NCBI RefSeq assembly: GCF_000222685.1
Contig: NZ_AFWJ01000322.1
Span: 1 to 64,000, forward strand
Direction: 5' to 3'
DNA: 64,000 nt
From: Vibrio nigripulchritudo ATCC 27043
GTDB taxonomy: Bacteria > Pseudomonadota > Gammaproteobacteria > Enterobacterales > Vibrionaceae
The notes under the pieces are model-generated. The model searched no databases, was not told where the DNA came from, and was given only the letters and a program-made list of their open reading frames with translations. Position 1 is the first letter of the stretch. Each line of letters starts with the position of its first letter. A program made the translations under genes and the position numbers. Positions 35,755 through 45,035 of the stretch are shown here, piece after piece.

Positions 35755-36243
35755 TTAAAACTGAAACCGGATAAAGTGCATTTCGAGGTCGGTATCTACG
35801 TCTTTGGAAAGCGAATAAGCGTTGCCGACTAAGTTTTCCACCGCGGATTGCCAGAATTTAAGCGCGCCGTGATTACCGATTAGCACACGAATTTGCCAGT
35901 CCCCCGGGAAACGATTGACCACGGTATGCAAAGCCTTTTTGCCCACGCCCATACGCTTAAATTTACGCAATACAAAGAACTGAGCGACATCAAACACGGC
36001 TTGATTATTGGGGTATTTTCGAACCAATACAAAGCCTGCTAACTCATCCTCAACATAAATGAAGAAAGGCGTGTGATCTTCGCGCTCCCAATACACATCA
36101 AAATTTGAAGAAGGGTAAGTGAATAGCCCTTCTTCATTTGGGTTCCAGCCCATAAATTCAGACATATCGTAAATGTAATAGGGAAAAAGGTTCTCCAGAA
36201 TATGGCGCGAACTTTCTTCAATCTGTTTAAGCGAAACTTCCAT
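35755..36243 (-). CDS. GNAT-family acetyltransferase
   Basis: 162 residues with a GNAT fold; the acetyl-CoA loop is AQFFVLRKFKRMGVGKKAL. The rest (EDELAGFVLVRKYP) fits the family. It sits 54 bases downstream of the HAD phosphatase gene in the same orientation and may be co-transcribed with it. Substrate unknown. Confidence 0.85.
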   Translation of the reverse strand: MEVSLKQIEESSRHILENLFPYYIYDMSEFMGWNPNEEGLFTYPSSNFDVYWEREDHTPFFIYVEDELAGFVLVRKYPNNQAVFDVAQFFVLRKFKRMGVGKKALHTVVNRFPGDWQIRVLIGNHGALKFWQSAVENLVGNAYSLSKDVDTDLEMHFIRFQF

Positions 36244-36297
36244 TACACCCCTGCTTTACTTCTGAGCCAAACCACACGTACGCGCTGCATCAAATAT

Positions 36298-37101
36298 CTA
36301 GTTCTGGTTCAGAACTTTCTCTTTGATAACGGTTAGAACGCCTTGTTCATCTTGGTGAGGAGCGGTGAAACGGGCGAGACTTTTGATCTCAGGGTGGGCA
36401 TTTTCCATCGCATAGCTGTGGTAAGTCTCTTTGAGCATTTCCACATCATTAAAGTAATCGCCGAAACTCATGCTTTGCTCAAAGTTAAAATCAAACAACC
36501 CTTGTAAGTGCCTGATCGCCGTTCCCTTAGACGCTTCTTTGTGCATAAAATCTAGCCAGATTTTCGCACTAACGACGACCTGATGAGTATCCCCAAACTT
36601 TTCAGCCACCACAGGGTAAACGTGCTCTTCTGTGCCTTCGTAGTTCAGGATCGCTATTTTGATGAACTCATCATCCACTTCAAGCAAGTCTTCGACGCAT
36701 TCTACTCGATGGTAATAATTCTGAATCTCTTCGAATTTGCTAGACTCAGCGGTTTCGATATAGGCAGAATTTTTACCACAGAGAACAACATCGGAATTCG
36801 GAATATCACGAACCGTGCGAATAATACTGTGCACTTCGTCTTTGGGTATCACACAGCTGTATAGCTCTTTGCCCTGATGCATTACAAACGCGCCATTTTC
36901 AGCAATGAAAATCATGTCGTCGGCAACCGATTCAAACATACTCAGCAAACTGTAATACTGCCTGCCGGATGCCGCAGCAAACAAAACTTCGCTTTGCTTT
37001 AGCGAGTCAAAAACATCGTAAAATTCTTGGGGTAGCTGCTTAGCGCTATCTAGCAAAGTGCCATCCATATCACTGGCAATAAACTTAATTTTTTCTTCCA
37101 A
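36298..37101 (-). CDS. Cof-type HAD-superfamily sugar-phosphate phosphatase
   Basis: 267 residues. HAD motif I DMDGTLLDS, motif II region FAAASGRQ, motif III lysine in HKEASKGTAI and motif IV FGDYFNDVEML are all present, with a type C2B cap in between. Relatives (YbjI, SupH, YidA) hydrolyse sugar phosphates or FMN. It is the first gene of a possible two-gene unit with the GNAT. Confidence 0.9.
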   Translation of the reverse strand: MEEKIKFIASDMDGTLLDSAKQLPQEFYDVFDSLKQSEVLFAAASGRQYYSLLSMFESVADDMIFIAENGAFVMHQGKELYSCVIPKDEVHSIIRTVRDIPNSDVVLCGKNSAYIETAESSKFEEIQNYYHRVECVEDLLEVDDEFIKIAILNYEGTEEHVYPVVAEKFGDTHQVVVSAKIWLDFMHKEASKGTAIRHLQGLFDFNFEQSMSFGDYFNDVEMLKETYHSYAMENAHPEIKSLARFTAPHQDEQGVLTVIKEKVLNQN

Positions 37102-37498
37102 AACGACTCCGAACCACTTACAAATTCGCCAGTTTTAGCGACAAAAAACAATTTAGGGAGAGCTAAAATGCCACAATTCGTTACCAACGTGAACTTTTAA
37201 TACTTCTTTTAACATTGATATGAGAATCAGATAAACGGTTCAATAAAAAAGCTTGCCATTTTTCGAATCCAACCAATCCCTTGTTGTGTTTAATAAAAAA
37301 CGACCTTTTTTTAAACACCTGACAACAACTAACCAAACATTAACTTGAACTTCCTGATTATGGTGTAGACTTAACTGTATAACGTGTTGTAGTCAGGAGC
37401 TTATGGAAGCAAGCTTCTCGCCTCACACATTTTGCCTGTAATTAACCAATTCTCGGATTGGACATAATAAATAGAGTGTTAAGAAAGAGACTCCATCG
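37102..37498. other. Intergenic region with a mini-ORF
   Basis: 397 bases, AT-rich between divergent genes. The only coding-like item is a 12-codon frame (37403-37441) starting seven bases after CAGGAG and overlapping a GAAGC-AA-GCTTC palindrome. It could be a leader for the gene at 37499, at low confidence. Confidence 0.3.
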
Positions 37499-37951
37499 AT
37501 GACGGTCATGCTTTACCCAACTAAAACTTCGCCGAAAGGCTACAGAGTTCAAGACAAAGTCCTTAACGTACAAAAATACTTCCCTTTTTCTAAATTCGAC
37601 TCGCCCAAGAAGGCCGAGAAGTCTGCCTACGCATTTCAAGAACAGCTCAATGAAAAACGAAGGGTAAGAGATATTCGACTCTCGCTCGATGTGAACCAGA
37701 TATTTCATGCCGACGGCTCTGTTAAGGGCTTAAGCAAACGAAAAAGACGCTACGGAGAGGAAGTCGTCGAAGCTCTTCGGGCGCAAGTCACGGTAGATGG
37801 CAAGCAAGTCTCAACCGACTGGCAACTCAAAAACCGCACCTTTCGTGAGGCTTATAAAGGCATTCAGGACTGGATCTTGGACAAACGCGGTATCGCCCGA
37901 ACAAGAGAAATAACCAATATGTTTAAAGAGGCTGAGCACCTTTACAAATAG
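37499..37951 (+). CDS. Hypothetical basic protein, possibly DNA-binding
   Basis: 150 residues, strongly basic (KRRVRDIR, LSKRKRRYGEEV, TFREAYKGIQDW). The N-terminal half (GYRVQDKVLNVQKYFPFSKFDSPKKAEKSAY) has the three-strand-plus-helix pattern of AP2-like DNA-binding domains, but this is a shape argument only. ATG 37499 or 37508 could start it. A strong terminator follows, so it is its own unit. No function is assigned. Confidence 0.6.
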   Translation: MTVMLYPTKTSPKGYRVQDKVLNVQKYFPFSKFDSPKKAEKSAYAFQEQLNEKRRVRDIRLSLDVNQIFHADGSVKGLSKRKRRYGEEVVEALRAQVTVDGKQVSTDWQLKNRTFREAYKGIQDWILDKRGIARTREITNMFKEAEHLYK

Positions 37952-37993
37952 CCTTGAATTGGGTCTAGGTTGATAGCTTGTAAGAGTTGAAAC

Positions 37994-38026
37994 AAAAACG
38001 CAGTGCGAAATGCACTGCGTTTTTCT
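37994..38026. terminator. Terminator after the 150-residue gene
   Basis: CGCAGTGC/GCACTGCG with GAAAT loop, flanked by AAAAA and TTTTTCTTT; convergent with the hydrolase at 38063. Confidence 0.9.
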
Positions 38027-38062
38027 TTGCGTGAATCGATAGAGCCGTACACCAGCTCGCGT

Positions 38063-38881
38063 TTAGTCTTCAAAGAATTCCAGAATGGCTTTTGCTAACG
38101 CTGAGGGGTTTTCCTCAATCACAAGGTGCCCAGCTTCAGGCACGGTCACAAGCTTTGCCCCCGGGATCTTGCTTTGCAGTGTGTATGCTTGATCACAGGG
38201 TATCCATTGATCCTCTTCACCCCACAAAACTAAAACGGGTGCCTTAGCGTCTGCAAACCTATCCTGAAACTCATCGGTAAACTTTGAATCCGCTTGCGCT
38301 ATTTGTCGGTAAAATGCGGGTTTACCTTGTTCGCCTGTCCAGGGTGCCAGTATTCCTTCAATGGTCTCTTCACTCAGTTGTTGATAAGCCGCCGTCTTTA
38401 TATAAGCTTCAACAATGGCGGTGTGAATATAGTCCGGGACGCCAGCAAACGCGCTTTCATGTTGCTCGATATGTTTAAAGAACGGTGAACCCCAGGGTGA
38501 CAAGGCTACCGGGTCGATAACCGCTATTTTTCGATAGTCTCGGTTATCAAGAAGATGGTTGCGAAGAACCGTCGTGCCACCAAAGTCATGCCCTACTATA
38601 TAGGGCGAGTCCAGTTGCCAGTATTCAATCAAAGCATCCAGAAGCTGATTCTGTATACCAAGTGAAACATCAGCATCGCTTTTATCGGATTCGCCGTACC
38701 CTAACAAATCGAAATAGTGCACTCGGTATTGAGTAGAAAGCTTTTGTATCAAGTGTCTGAGATTAAATGAAGACCAAGGCGTGCCGTGAACAAGTACCAC
38801 AGGTTCACCTTCACCCTGAATGCCATACTTTACATCCCGACTTTGAAAACTAAAGGTGTCAGACAGACTCCAAATACTCAT
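38063..38881 (-). CDS. Alpha/beta hydrolase with Asp nucleophile (dehalogenase/epoxide hydrolase-like)
   Basis: About 272 residues. The oxyanion region is LVHGTPWSSFN, the nucleophile elbow GHDFGGT (Asp, not Ser), the acid is near WGEEDQWIP and the His in PEAGHLVIEENP. An Asp nucleophile points to haloalkane dehalogenase, fluoroacetate dehalogenase or epoxide hydrolase chemistry. The start at MSIWSLSD (38881) follows AAGGAG; a frame 11 codons longer lacks a site. It is divergent from the aspartoacylase. Confidence 0.87.
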   Translation of the reverse strand: MSIWSLSDTFSFQSRDVKYGIQGEGEPVVLVHGTPWSSFNLRHLIQKLSTQYRVHYFDLLGYGESDKSDADVSLGIQNQLLDALIEYWQLDSPYIVGHDFGGTTVLRNHLLDNRDYRKIAVIDPVALSPWGSPFFKHIEQHESAFAGVPDYIHTAIVEAYIKTAAYQQLSEETIEGILAPWTGEQGKPAFYRQIAQADSKFTDEFQDRFADAKAPVLVLWGEEDQWIPCDQAYTLQSKIPGAKLVTVPEAGHLVIEENPSALAKAILEFFED

Positions 38882-39023
38882 CTTCGCTCCTTGATTTTGC
38901 GTAACTGCACACATATAGACATCTTCCCAAATATGTGCAAAGTAGAATATTGACTAATGTTGCAACGGGTTACGTTTATCTAATCCAAGGCTTTGTGATT
39001 TCTGTGAATATCCACACACCAAA

Positions 39024-39046
39024 TAAATGTTATGATATAACATCAC
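39024..39046. promoter_or_regulatory. Zur box upstream of the aspartoacylase gene
   Basis: AAATGTTAT-GA-TATAACAT matches the gamma-proteobacterial Zur palindrome (GAAATGTTATANTATAACATTTC) at about 19 of 23 positions, 84 bases before the aspartoacylase start and inside the divergent promoter region. Confidence 0.75.
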
Positions 39047-39129
39047 CAAACTATACAATTTCACCAAACATCTCATTACAGCGAACAACACACCGCTTTT
39101 GACTCAATTCAGAATGGAATTTCTACCTC

Positions 39130-40002
39130 ATGGACAAAGTTAACCAAGTACTTCTCGTTTCAGGTACTCATGGCAACGAACTTTCTGGCATATACCTTCA
39201 TAAACTGATTAAGGATGGCTTGTATCCCGCAAGCCGGGATTCGTTTTCGTTCGAATCCATCATCGCAAACCCACTCTCAATGGAACAGAACTGTCGCTTT
39301 GTTGATCACGATTTAAACCGACTCTTTTCCTCAGCCACACCAGAAGAAGAACCAGACTCCCATGAGATAAACTTAGCCAAGCAGTTAAAAGACAAATACT
39401 CAGAGCAAAGCAATCAGTTGGTAATTGATTTGCACAATACCACCAGCAATATGGGTGCAACGCTTATTCTGCTTGCTGATTCTCCTTTCTATCAACAAAT
39501 GGGAGCCTACGTTAAACAACGAATGCCCAATGCCTATATTCTTTTTGAATCTCAGCAATCGTGGGATGAACATCCTTACCTATGCACACTTGGGCAGCAT
39601 GGCGTGATGATAGAAGTTGGTGCTCAGGCACATGGCTCACTGAAGTCAGACACTCTGGATTTGATGAAAACCATGTTAACGGCGGTGCTGGATTTTGTCG
39701 AAAATCACAACATCAACAGGCTTCCTGCCCTAAACAACTATGACGCTTTCTATCTATTTGAAGAAGTGAAAATTCCACTCGATGAAACCGGCATGCGCAT
39801 TGCGACCGTTCACCCGACGATTTGCGGCAGAGATTTCGAAGCAGTAAAACCCGGAGAACCTATCTTATCGACATTCGCAGGGGGCGATTATTCTTGGGAA
39901 GGAAAACATGATGTATACCCGCATTTCATTAATGAAAGTGCTTATTGCAAGAGCAATATTGCCATGGCATTAGCGAAGAAAAAGCAGGTTAAGGTGAGCT
40001 AA
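39130..40002 (+). CDS. Aspartoacylase / M14-type zinc amidohydrolase
   Basis: 290 residues. The zinc site is GTHGNELSG (His, Glu) plus a downstream His in IDLHNTTSNMG, and the substrate motif VDHDLNRLF matches aspartoacylase (ASPA) proteins; the catalytic Glu is in MIEVGAQAHG. Family members remove acyl groups from N-acyl amino acids. A Zur box upstream suggests induction in zinc limitation, perhaps to recycle an N-acylated zinc-related compound (speculative). It converges with the COG0523 gene of the Zur cluster. Confidence 0.88.
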   Translation: MDKVNQVLLVSGTHGNELSGIYLHKLIKDGLYPASRDSFSFESIIANPLSMEQNCRFVDHDLNRLFSSATPEEEPDSHEINLAKQLKDKYSEQSNQLVIDLHNTTSNMGATLILLADSPFYQQMGAYVKQRMPNAYILFESQQSWDEHPYLCTLGQHGVMIEVGAQAHGSLKSDTLDLMKTMLTAVLDFVENHNINRLPALNNYDAFYLFEEVKIPLDETGMRIATVHPTICGRDFEAVKPGEPILSTFAGGDYSWEGKHDVYPHFINESAYCKSNIAMALAKKKQVKVS

Positions 40003-40021
40003 AACAAGCTAAAACCCACAT

Positions 40022-40066
40022 TAAAAAGCATCTGCGACCATTATCTAACTCGCAGATGCTTAATTT
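40022..40066. terminator. Bidirectional terminator between aspartoacylase and COG0523 copy 2
   Basis: AAGCATCTGCGA (40026-40037) and TCGCAGATGCTT (40050-40061), a 12-pair stem, flanked by A's and TAATTT. Confidence 0.8.
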
Positions 40067-40068
40067 AT

Positions 40069-41070
40069 CTATCCGTGAACACAACCTAAAAGCTGAGATT
40101 CAAAACTTTCATCAACCTTAGTTGAGATCAGCTCTATTCTGCTTTCATAACAGTCATCAAGCTCGGCTTCTGCCAGCCCATCCGACGTCATGTTGTATCC
40201 GAATATGCCGCTCTCTGTGATGAATACCGCTTTCATACGTTCTACATTAAGACCAGCAAGCAACGCTAAGAGCGTATTGCGATTAAAGATCTTCTCAGGA
40301 GAAAAGCGCCACCCCACACTGTGAAAACCCTCCCCTTGGTTTGTTGCTTTCAATACACCGCTTTCTGGTATAGGAAGCTCCGACGCCAGTGGTTTACTGT
40401 GACCATGATGGTGGTGATGCGGAGGTTGCGAGTGGACAGTCGTCTCCCCTTCAAATTCAGCGAAAGGAATGTCGCCATGCTGCGCAAAGATAACTCGGGT
40501 ATTTGGTCGCCCAACCTTAGCGACATACTCTTCCAACGTTTCCATTTCATCGCCCTGATACAGGTCCAACTTATGACCCACCACGGTATCGGCAATCTCT
40601 ATTTGTTGGTTGAAGGTATCGTGTTGGGTGTATATCGAATCTGACAGTTTCCGCGCATCCACCAGCGTGATGTTTTTTTGCAACGACAAAACTTTGCGGT
40701 AATGTTCAGACGAAAGCACTTGAAGCACTTCTTTTGGATGACCAAGCCCAGTCGGTTCAATCAAAAGGCGATCTGGTTTTGCTTCTGATAACAACTGATT
40801 CAGTGCGATCTGCATTGGCAATCCAGCTGCACAGCACATACAACCACCCGGTACTTCACGGATAAAAACCTGCTGTTTTTCATCGTGATTACCCTGAATC
40901 AAGCTTCCATCTACACCAATTTCTCCGAACTCATTAACCAGCACTGCCCAGCGCTCGTTACAGGGCTTATTTTTCATCATATGGAGAATCGCAGAGGTTT
41001 TACCTACGCCTAAAAATCCAGTAATGATATTGGTAGGCACACCCAAATTATCTATGTTGTCAGAGCTCAC
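40069..41070 (-). CDS. COG0523 GTPase, copy 2 (zinc-regulated)
   Basis: 333 residues. G1 loop GFLGVGKTS, metal motif GCMCC (Cys77, 79, 80) and a His-rich linker (PPHHHHHGHS). The usual G4 motif NKxD reads HKLD here (His166), unlike copy 1 which keeps NKAD. It is the third gene of a minus-strand operon zur - dihydroorotase - COG0523 behind a strong Zur box. The likely role is delivering scarce zinc to an essential enzyme or coping with its loss, by analogy to YciC and ZigA. Confidence 0.9.
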   Translation of the reverse strand: MSSDNIDNLGVPTNIITGFLGVGKTSAILHMMKNKPCNERWAVLVNEFGEIGVDGSLIQGNHDEKQQVFIREVPGGCMCCAAGLPMQIALNQLLSEAKPDRLLIEPTGLGHPKEVLQVLSSEHYRKVLSLQKNITLVDARKLSDSIYTQHDTFNQQIEIADTVVGHKLDLYQGDEMETLEEYVAKVGRPNTRVIFAQHGDIPFAEFEGETTVHSQPPHHHHHGHSKPLASELPIPESGVLKATNQGEGFHSVGWRFSPEKIFNRNTLLALLAGLNVERMKAVFITESGIFGYNMTSDGLAEAELDDCYESRIELISTKVDESFESQLLGCVHG

Positions 41071-41172
41071 TTGCCACTCTCCTTCTTTTGACTCGCCAGG
41101 TAAATCACCTAGCGAGTCAGTCCTCTTTTGCAGTCCGTTTTTATACTAAACGGTACTGCCTGAATAGATCAC

Positions 41173-42507
41173 TTACCTGTCAAATGACATACGCATCGCC
41201 GGCGATTGCACATCAATCAGAGAATCGTTGGCATAAACCAAACCGCCATTCACCCAGGTATTTTTGATCCGAGATGTGAATTCATGCCCTTTAAACGGAG
41301 ACCACTCACAGTGATATAGGATGTTCTCGCTCGTTACCTTGGTTGAAGTTTGGGCATCAACCAGTACCAAATCAGCGAAGTAACCCTCTCGGATAAACCC
41401 ACGATCCTGAATCGCGTAACGAATGGCTAGGTTGTGTGCGGTTTTCTCTACCACCTGTTCGATATTCATTCGACCGTGATGCACATGATCCAATAACGTA
41501 AGCAAAGCATGCTGAACCAGAGGTAATCCCGCTGGTGCCTGATTGTAGTCCACCTGCTTCTCTTCCCAGGTGTGAGGAGCATGATCGGTCGCAATAATAT
41601 CGATTTGATTGGTATGAAGAGCCTGTATCAGCGCATCTCTATCACTCTGGTACTTAATGGCAGGGTTACATTTAATCTGGTTACCTAGCGTGGTGTAATC
41701 CTGATTACTGAACCACAAATGATGCACACATGCTTCAGCAGTAACGTGTTTGTTTTGAATTGGTCCCGATTCGAAAAGCGCCAGCTCTTTAGCAGTAGTG
41801 ATGTGCAGAACGTGCAACTGGCTTTGGTATTTCTTCGCCAAATCTACGGCATAAGAAGAAGATGCAAAGCACGCTTCATCGTCTCGTAAAACAGGGTGAT
41901 CTTCTATGGTGAAAATCGGCTTTTTACTAAGGAGGTGCTCTCGGTTTTTACTGATCACAGGTCCACTTTCACAATGAGTCACAATTAATACTGGTGCATC
42001 ACGGAAAATAGCATCCAACGCTTGTGGATGTTCAACCAGCAAGTCGCCAGTCGACGCACCCATAAACACTTTTACGCCACAGTGATTTTTAGGATCTAAG
42101 CGTTTAATCTGTTCAAGATTGTCTTCAGTGGCTCCAAGGTAAAAAGAATAGTTCGCCACCGAGTTTTGAGCAGCAATCGCGTATTTCTTTTCTAATGCTT
42201 CAATGGTTGTGGTCGCCGGACTAACGTTGGGCATTTCCATATAACTGGTGATACCACCCGCCACTGCAGCGCGAGATTCTGTTGCGATCGAGCCTTTATG
42301 AGTTAACCCCGGCTCGCGAAAGTGAACCTGATCATCAATCATTCCCGGAAGCAGATATGCCCCCTTTGCGTCGACGATATTATCGGAAGGCTGCGCCGTT
42401 ATGTCGGCTTCTATTTTTTCAATTCGCTGACCGACGATCCGCAAATCCGTTTCTGTGATGGTTCCTTCATTTACCACGCGGGCATTCTTGATTAGCGTTG
42501 CTGACAT
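41173..42507 (-). CDS. Dihydroorotase-type amidohydrolase in the Zur operon
   Basis: 444 residues, class I dihydroorotase fold (COG0044). The metal-binding entry motif, normally HxH, reads DDQVHFREPG, with Gln60 replacing the first His and His62 kept. Other ligands are present: THCES, LHVLHIT and ATDHAPH; GVKVFMGASTG is at the carboxylated-Lys position. Zur-controlled dihydroorotase paralogues are thought to replace the housekeeping PyrC when zinc is short. The altered ligand set fits a different metal demand. It lies between zur and the COG0523 gene with gaps of about 100 bases. Confidence 0.88.
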   Translation of the reverse strand: MSATLIKNARVVNEGTITETDLRIVGQRIEKIEADITAQPSDNIVDAKGAYLLPGMIDDQVHFREPGLTHKGSIATESRAAVAGGITSYMEMPNVSPATTTIEALEKKYAIAAQNSVANYSFYLGATEDNLEQIKRLDPKNHCGVKVFMGASTGDLLVEHPQALDAIFRDAPVLIVTHCESGPVISKNREHLLSKKPIFTIEDHPVLRDDEACFASSSYAVDLAKKYQSQLHVLHITTAKELALFESGPIQNKHVTAEACVHHLWFSNQDYTTLGNQIKCNPAIKYQSDRDALIQALHTNQIDIIATDHAPHTWEEKQVDYNQAPAGLPLVQHALLTLLDHVHHGRMNIEQVVEKTAHNLAIRYAIQDRGFIREGYFADLVLVDAQTSTKVTSENILYHCEWSPFKGHEFTSRIKNTWVNGGLVYANDSLIDVQSPAMRMSFDR

Positions 42508-42597
42508 AGCGTTTCGACATCTCCTTTAATGGTGAGGCTTAAAATAAATTCAAATTGGTAGGTGGTGTGCATTACCACTGCTGCATAAACGAATTGA

Positions 42598-43056
42598 TTA
42601 AGATTGCTTTGCGCACTCGTCGCACACACAGCTAATCTCTAGTTGGGGGCTGACTACTGTAAAACCCTCTTTGCGAGCAGTAGATTGAAGACCGACGATC
42701 ACTTCAGGGTCTATGGTATGTTCGGTGATTTTTTCGCATTTAGAGCAAATGAAAAACTGAGAAACGCCGTGTTCGCAGTCGCGCAGAATATGAGAACACG
42801 CAACGTACTTGTTCGAGACCTGAATCTTATGAGCCAAGTGCTCACCTTCCAGAAATTCTAAGATACGGTAGACCGACATAGCCGGAATGATCTGGTTGAA
42901 CTGTTCTTTGCAGTAATCCACTAACTCATAAGCAGACAACGCCCTATTAGAGTGAACCAGAGCGCGAAGCACCAATTCTCGCTTTGCTGTTAGCTGCTTT
43001 CCATTCGCCTTACAGCCCTGCTCTACGTGTTCGATAATTGCATTAATATTTTTCAT
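42598..43056 (-). CDS. zur: Zinc-responsive Fur-family repressor Zur
   Basis: 152 residues. The N-terminal winged helix is like Zur (LSAYELVDYCKE, MSVYRILEFLEGEHLAHKI). The metal sites include SNKYVACSH, FICSKCEKITEH and the C-terminal CVCDECAK, giving two Cys pairs for the structural zinc. It resembles E. coli Zur more than Fur. A near-perfect Zur box overlaps its own promoter (43084-43106), indicating autoregulation of the operon it heads. Confidence 0.88.
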   Translation of the reverse strand: MKNINAIIEHVEQGCKANGKQLTAKRELVLRALVHSNRALSAYELVDYCKEQFNQIIPAMSVYRILEFLEGEHLAHKIQVSNKYVACSHILRDCEHGVSQFFICSKCEKITEHTIDPEVIVGLQSTARKEGFTVVSPQLEISCVCDECAKQS

Positions 43057-43083
43057 TTTGTCGATTATCCATTGCTTTCGCGC

Positions 43084-43106
43084 ATAATGTTATAACATAA
43101 CATTTC
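43084..43106. promoter_or_regulatory. Zur box upstream of zur
   Basis: AATGTTATA-A-CATAACATTTC differs from the consensus Zur palindrome at only about three positions. It ends 28 bases before the zur start, overlapping the core promoter. Confidence 0.85.
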
Positions 43107-43360
43107 AAACAAAAACCCATAATCGAAAACAAATGTAAAAGCGCAATTGCATAAGCCAGTTTATGAAAGGAATTTCTATAACCTGATATGCATTTTGTAT
43201 CGATTCCCAAAATAGAAGGAGTTGAAAAAACAATATGCAACCAAGAATAAATCATGTTTTTCTGGCGAAAACTTGCCTACGTTGAATCAGAGTCAAGTTT
43301 CTTCGAGAAAGCCATCTTTTATAGATCGTTACCCTGCTAGCCTTTAACTTTAAATCTCAT

Positions 43361-43882
43361 ATGAACTATAAGAATATGAATTTTGGACATGTGTTTATAA
43401 CGCTCTTTAAGTGGTTTACTGGTATCTCAGTCGTCCTGAGCTCATCAATCTCAGCTACCTCTTATGAGATGTACCTTAAAGAACTAGTTAAAGAAAATTA
43501 TAGCGTGTTGAACAATAAAATTGCTCTTTGCAATAAAGATCGAAAGGAGTCATTTGATAAAGCCGAAATTACAAACAAGTGGTTTAACGGTTTATCGAAG
43601 AAAGATAGAGGTGAGGTCATCATCATGCTCGCTAAAATAGCGGACGAACGGTGTTATGCGCTGGAGTTGAAAAGCTATTCAGATTCTGTAGTTCAGTACA
43701 CATCAAATACTGGAGATCAATCGGTTATGAAAGACTGGTTGATATTAAGACGCCTCTATGCTTCACACTCGGAGCTCGAAGCAGTAGCTCATATAGATTT
43801 TGATAAAGTGATTGCGCTTAGTAAAGAGGCTCCATTTGACCAACCATTTAATGGTATGAGTTTGCTTACTCTTTATCGATAA
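43361..43882 (+). CDS. Secreted or periplasmic hypothetical protein
   Basis: 173 residues with a signal-like N-terminus (FITLFKWFTGISVVLSSSISATS) and a helical, charged mature part with two cysteines (ALCNKDRK, DERCYALE). I recognise no family. The start could be 43361 or the ATG five codons later. It lies between the Zur cluster and guaC, and ends at a convergent terminator. Confidence 0.6.
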   Translation: MNYKNMNFGHVFITLFKWFTGISVVLSSSISATSYEMYLKELVKENYSVLNNKIALCNKDRKESFDKAEITNKWFNGLSKKDRGEVIIMLAKIADERCYALELKSYSDSVVQYTSNTGDQSVMKDWLILRRLYASHSELEAVAHIDFDKVIALSKEAPFDQPFNGMSLLTLYR

Positions 43883-43907
43883 GCACATTACACCTCAACA
43901 TAGAAAT

Positions 43908-43931
43908 AAGGCAGGGTAGATTCCCTGCCTT
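43908..43931. terminator. Terminator between the hypothetical gene and guaC
   Basis: AAGGCAGGG/CCCTGCCTT with TAGATT loop between convergent genes. U-tracts are weak on both sides. Confidence 0.65.
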
Positions 43932-43952
43932 AGCTATCGTATAAAAGCTTAG

Positions 43953-44996
43953 TTACTCTTTTCCGTATACGTTGTTTTCTTGTTCTTGCACTCGGATAAA
44001 GGTGGTGCGTTTGGTCAGTTCTTTAAGTTTAGCTGCGCCTACGTAAGTACAGGTTGAGCGCACGCCGCCAAGAATGTCTTGGATGGTGTTTTCAACTGGA
44101 CCACGGAATGGAAGCAATACGGTTTTGCCTTCTGCTGCACGGTATTTTGCAACACCGCCGGAGTGTTTATCCATCGCAGATTGGGAAGACATGCCATAGA
44201 ACTTCATAAACGTCTTGCCGTCTTTTTCAACCAGATCGCCGCCCGATTCCTCGTGACCCGCCAGCATGCCGCCTAGCATGACAAAATCGGCACCGCCACC
44301 GAAGGCTTTAGATACGTCGCCAGCACAGGTACAACCGCCGTCACCAATGATGGTGCCGCCTAAACCGTGCGCTGCATCGCCACATTCGATAATGGCGGAA
44401 AGCTGTGGGTAACCAACACCTGTTTTAACTCGTGTAGTGCACACACTACCCGGACCAATGCCTACTTTTACAATGTCGGCACCCGCTAGGATTAGCTCTT
44501 CGGTCATGTCGCCAGTCACGACGTTACCTGCGGAAATGACTTTATCAGGGAATGCGGCACGCACTTTAGATACGTATTCGCACAGGTGCTCCGAGTATCC
44601 GTTGGCAATGTCGATACAAATGAAGATAAGCTCATCGCTTAAGGCAAGAATGTCTTTCGTTTTCCGGAAGTCGGCGTCGGATGTGCCTGTGCTCACCATT
44701 AGGTTGTTGAGCACGCTTTTGTCGGCAGATTTAACAAACTCAGCCCAGTCTTCCACAGAGTAGTGTTTGTGAACAGCGGTCATGACTCCATTGGCAGCCA
44801 GGGCTTGCGCCATTTCAAAGGTGCCGACAGAATCCATATTGGCAGCGATCACAGGGACACCAGACCATTGACGACCACTGTGCTTGAAGGTAAACTCGCG
44901 GGTTAAATTTACTTGGGAACGGCTTTTTAGGGTTGAACGTTTCGGGCGAAACAGGACATCTTTAAAACCTAACTTGAGTTCATGTTCGATACGCAT
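43953..44996 (-). CDS. guaC: GMP reductase
   Basis: 347 residues, TIM-barrel IMPDH/GMPR family. The catalytic Cys is in [27 protein letters not shown] and [18 protein letters not shown] are GuaC-specific. It reduces GMP to IMP with NADPH, feeding purine salvage. The start at [11 protein letters not shown] (44996) fits other GuaC proteins; a TTG three codons earlier is possible. It has an unusual structured leader (45036-45141) and a strong promoter. Confidence 0.96.
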   Translation of the reverse strand: MRIEHELKLGFKDVLFRPKRSTLKSRSQVNLTREFTFKHSGRQWSGVPVIAANMDSVGTFEMAQALAANGVMTAVHKHYSVEDWAEFVKSADKSVLNNLMVSTGTSDADFRKTKDILALSDELIFICIDIANGYSEHLCEYVSKVRAAFPDKVISAGNVVTGDMTEELILAGADIVKVGIGPGSVCTTRVKTGVGYPQLSAIIECGDAAHGLGGTIIGDGGCTCAGDVSKAFGGGADFVMLGGMLAGHEESGGDLVEKDGKTFMKFYGMSSQSAMDKHSGGVAKYRAAEGKTVLLPFRGPVENTIQDILGGVRSTCTYVGAAKLKELTKRTTFIRVQEQENNVYGKE

Positions 44997-45035
44997 GGTA
45001 TGCAATTTCCTTTAGCTATGTATTGCATGCCCGTA

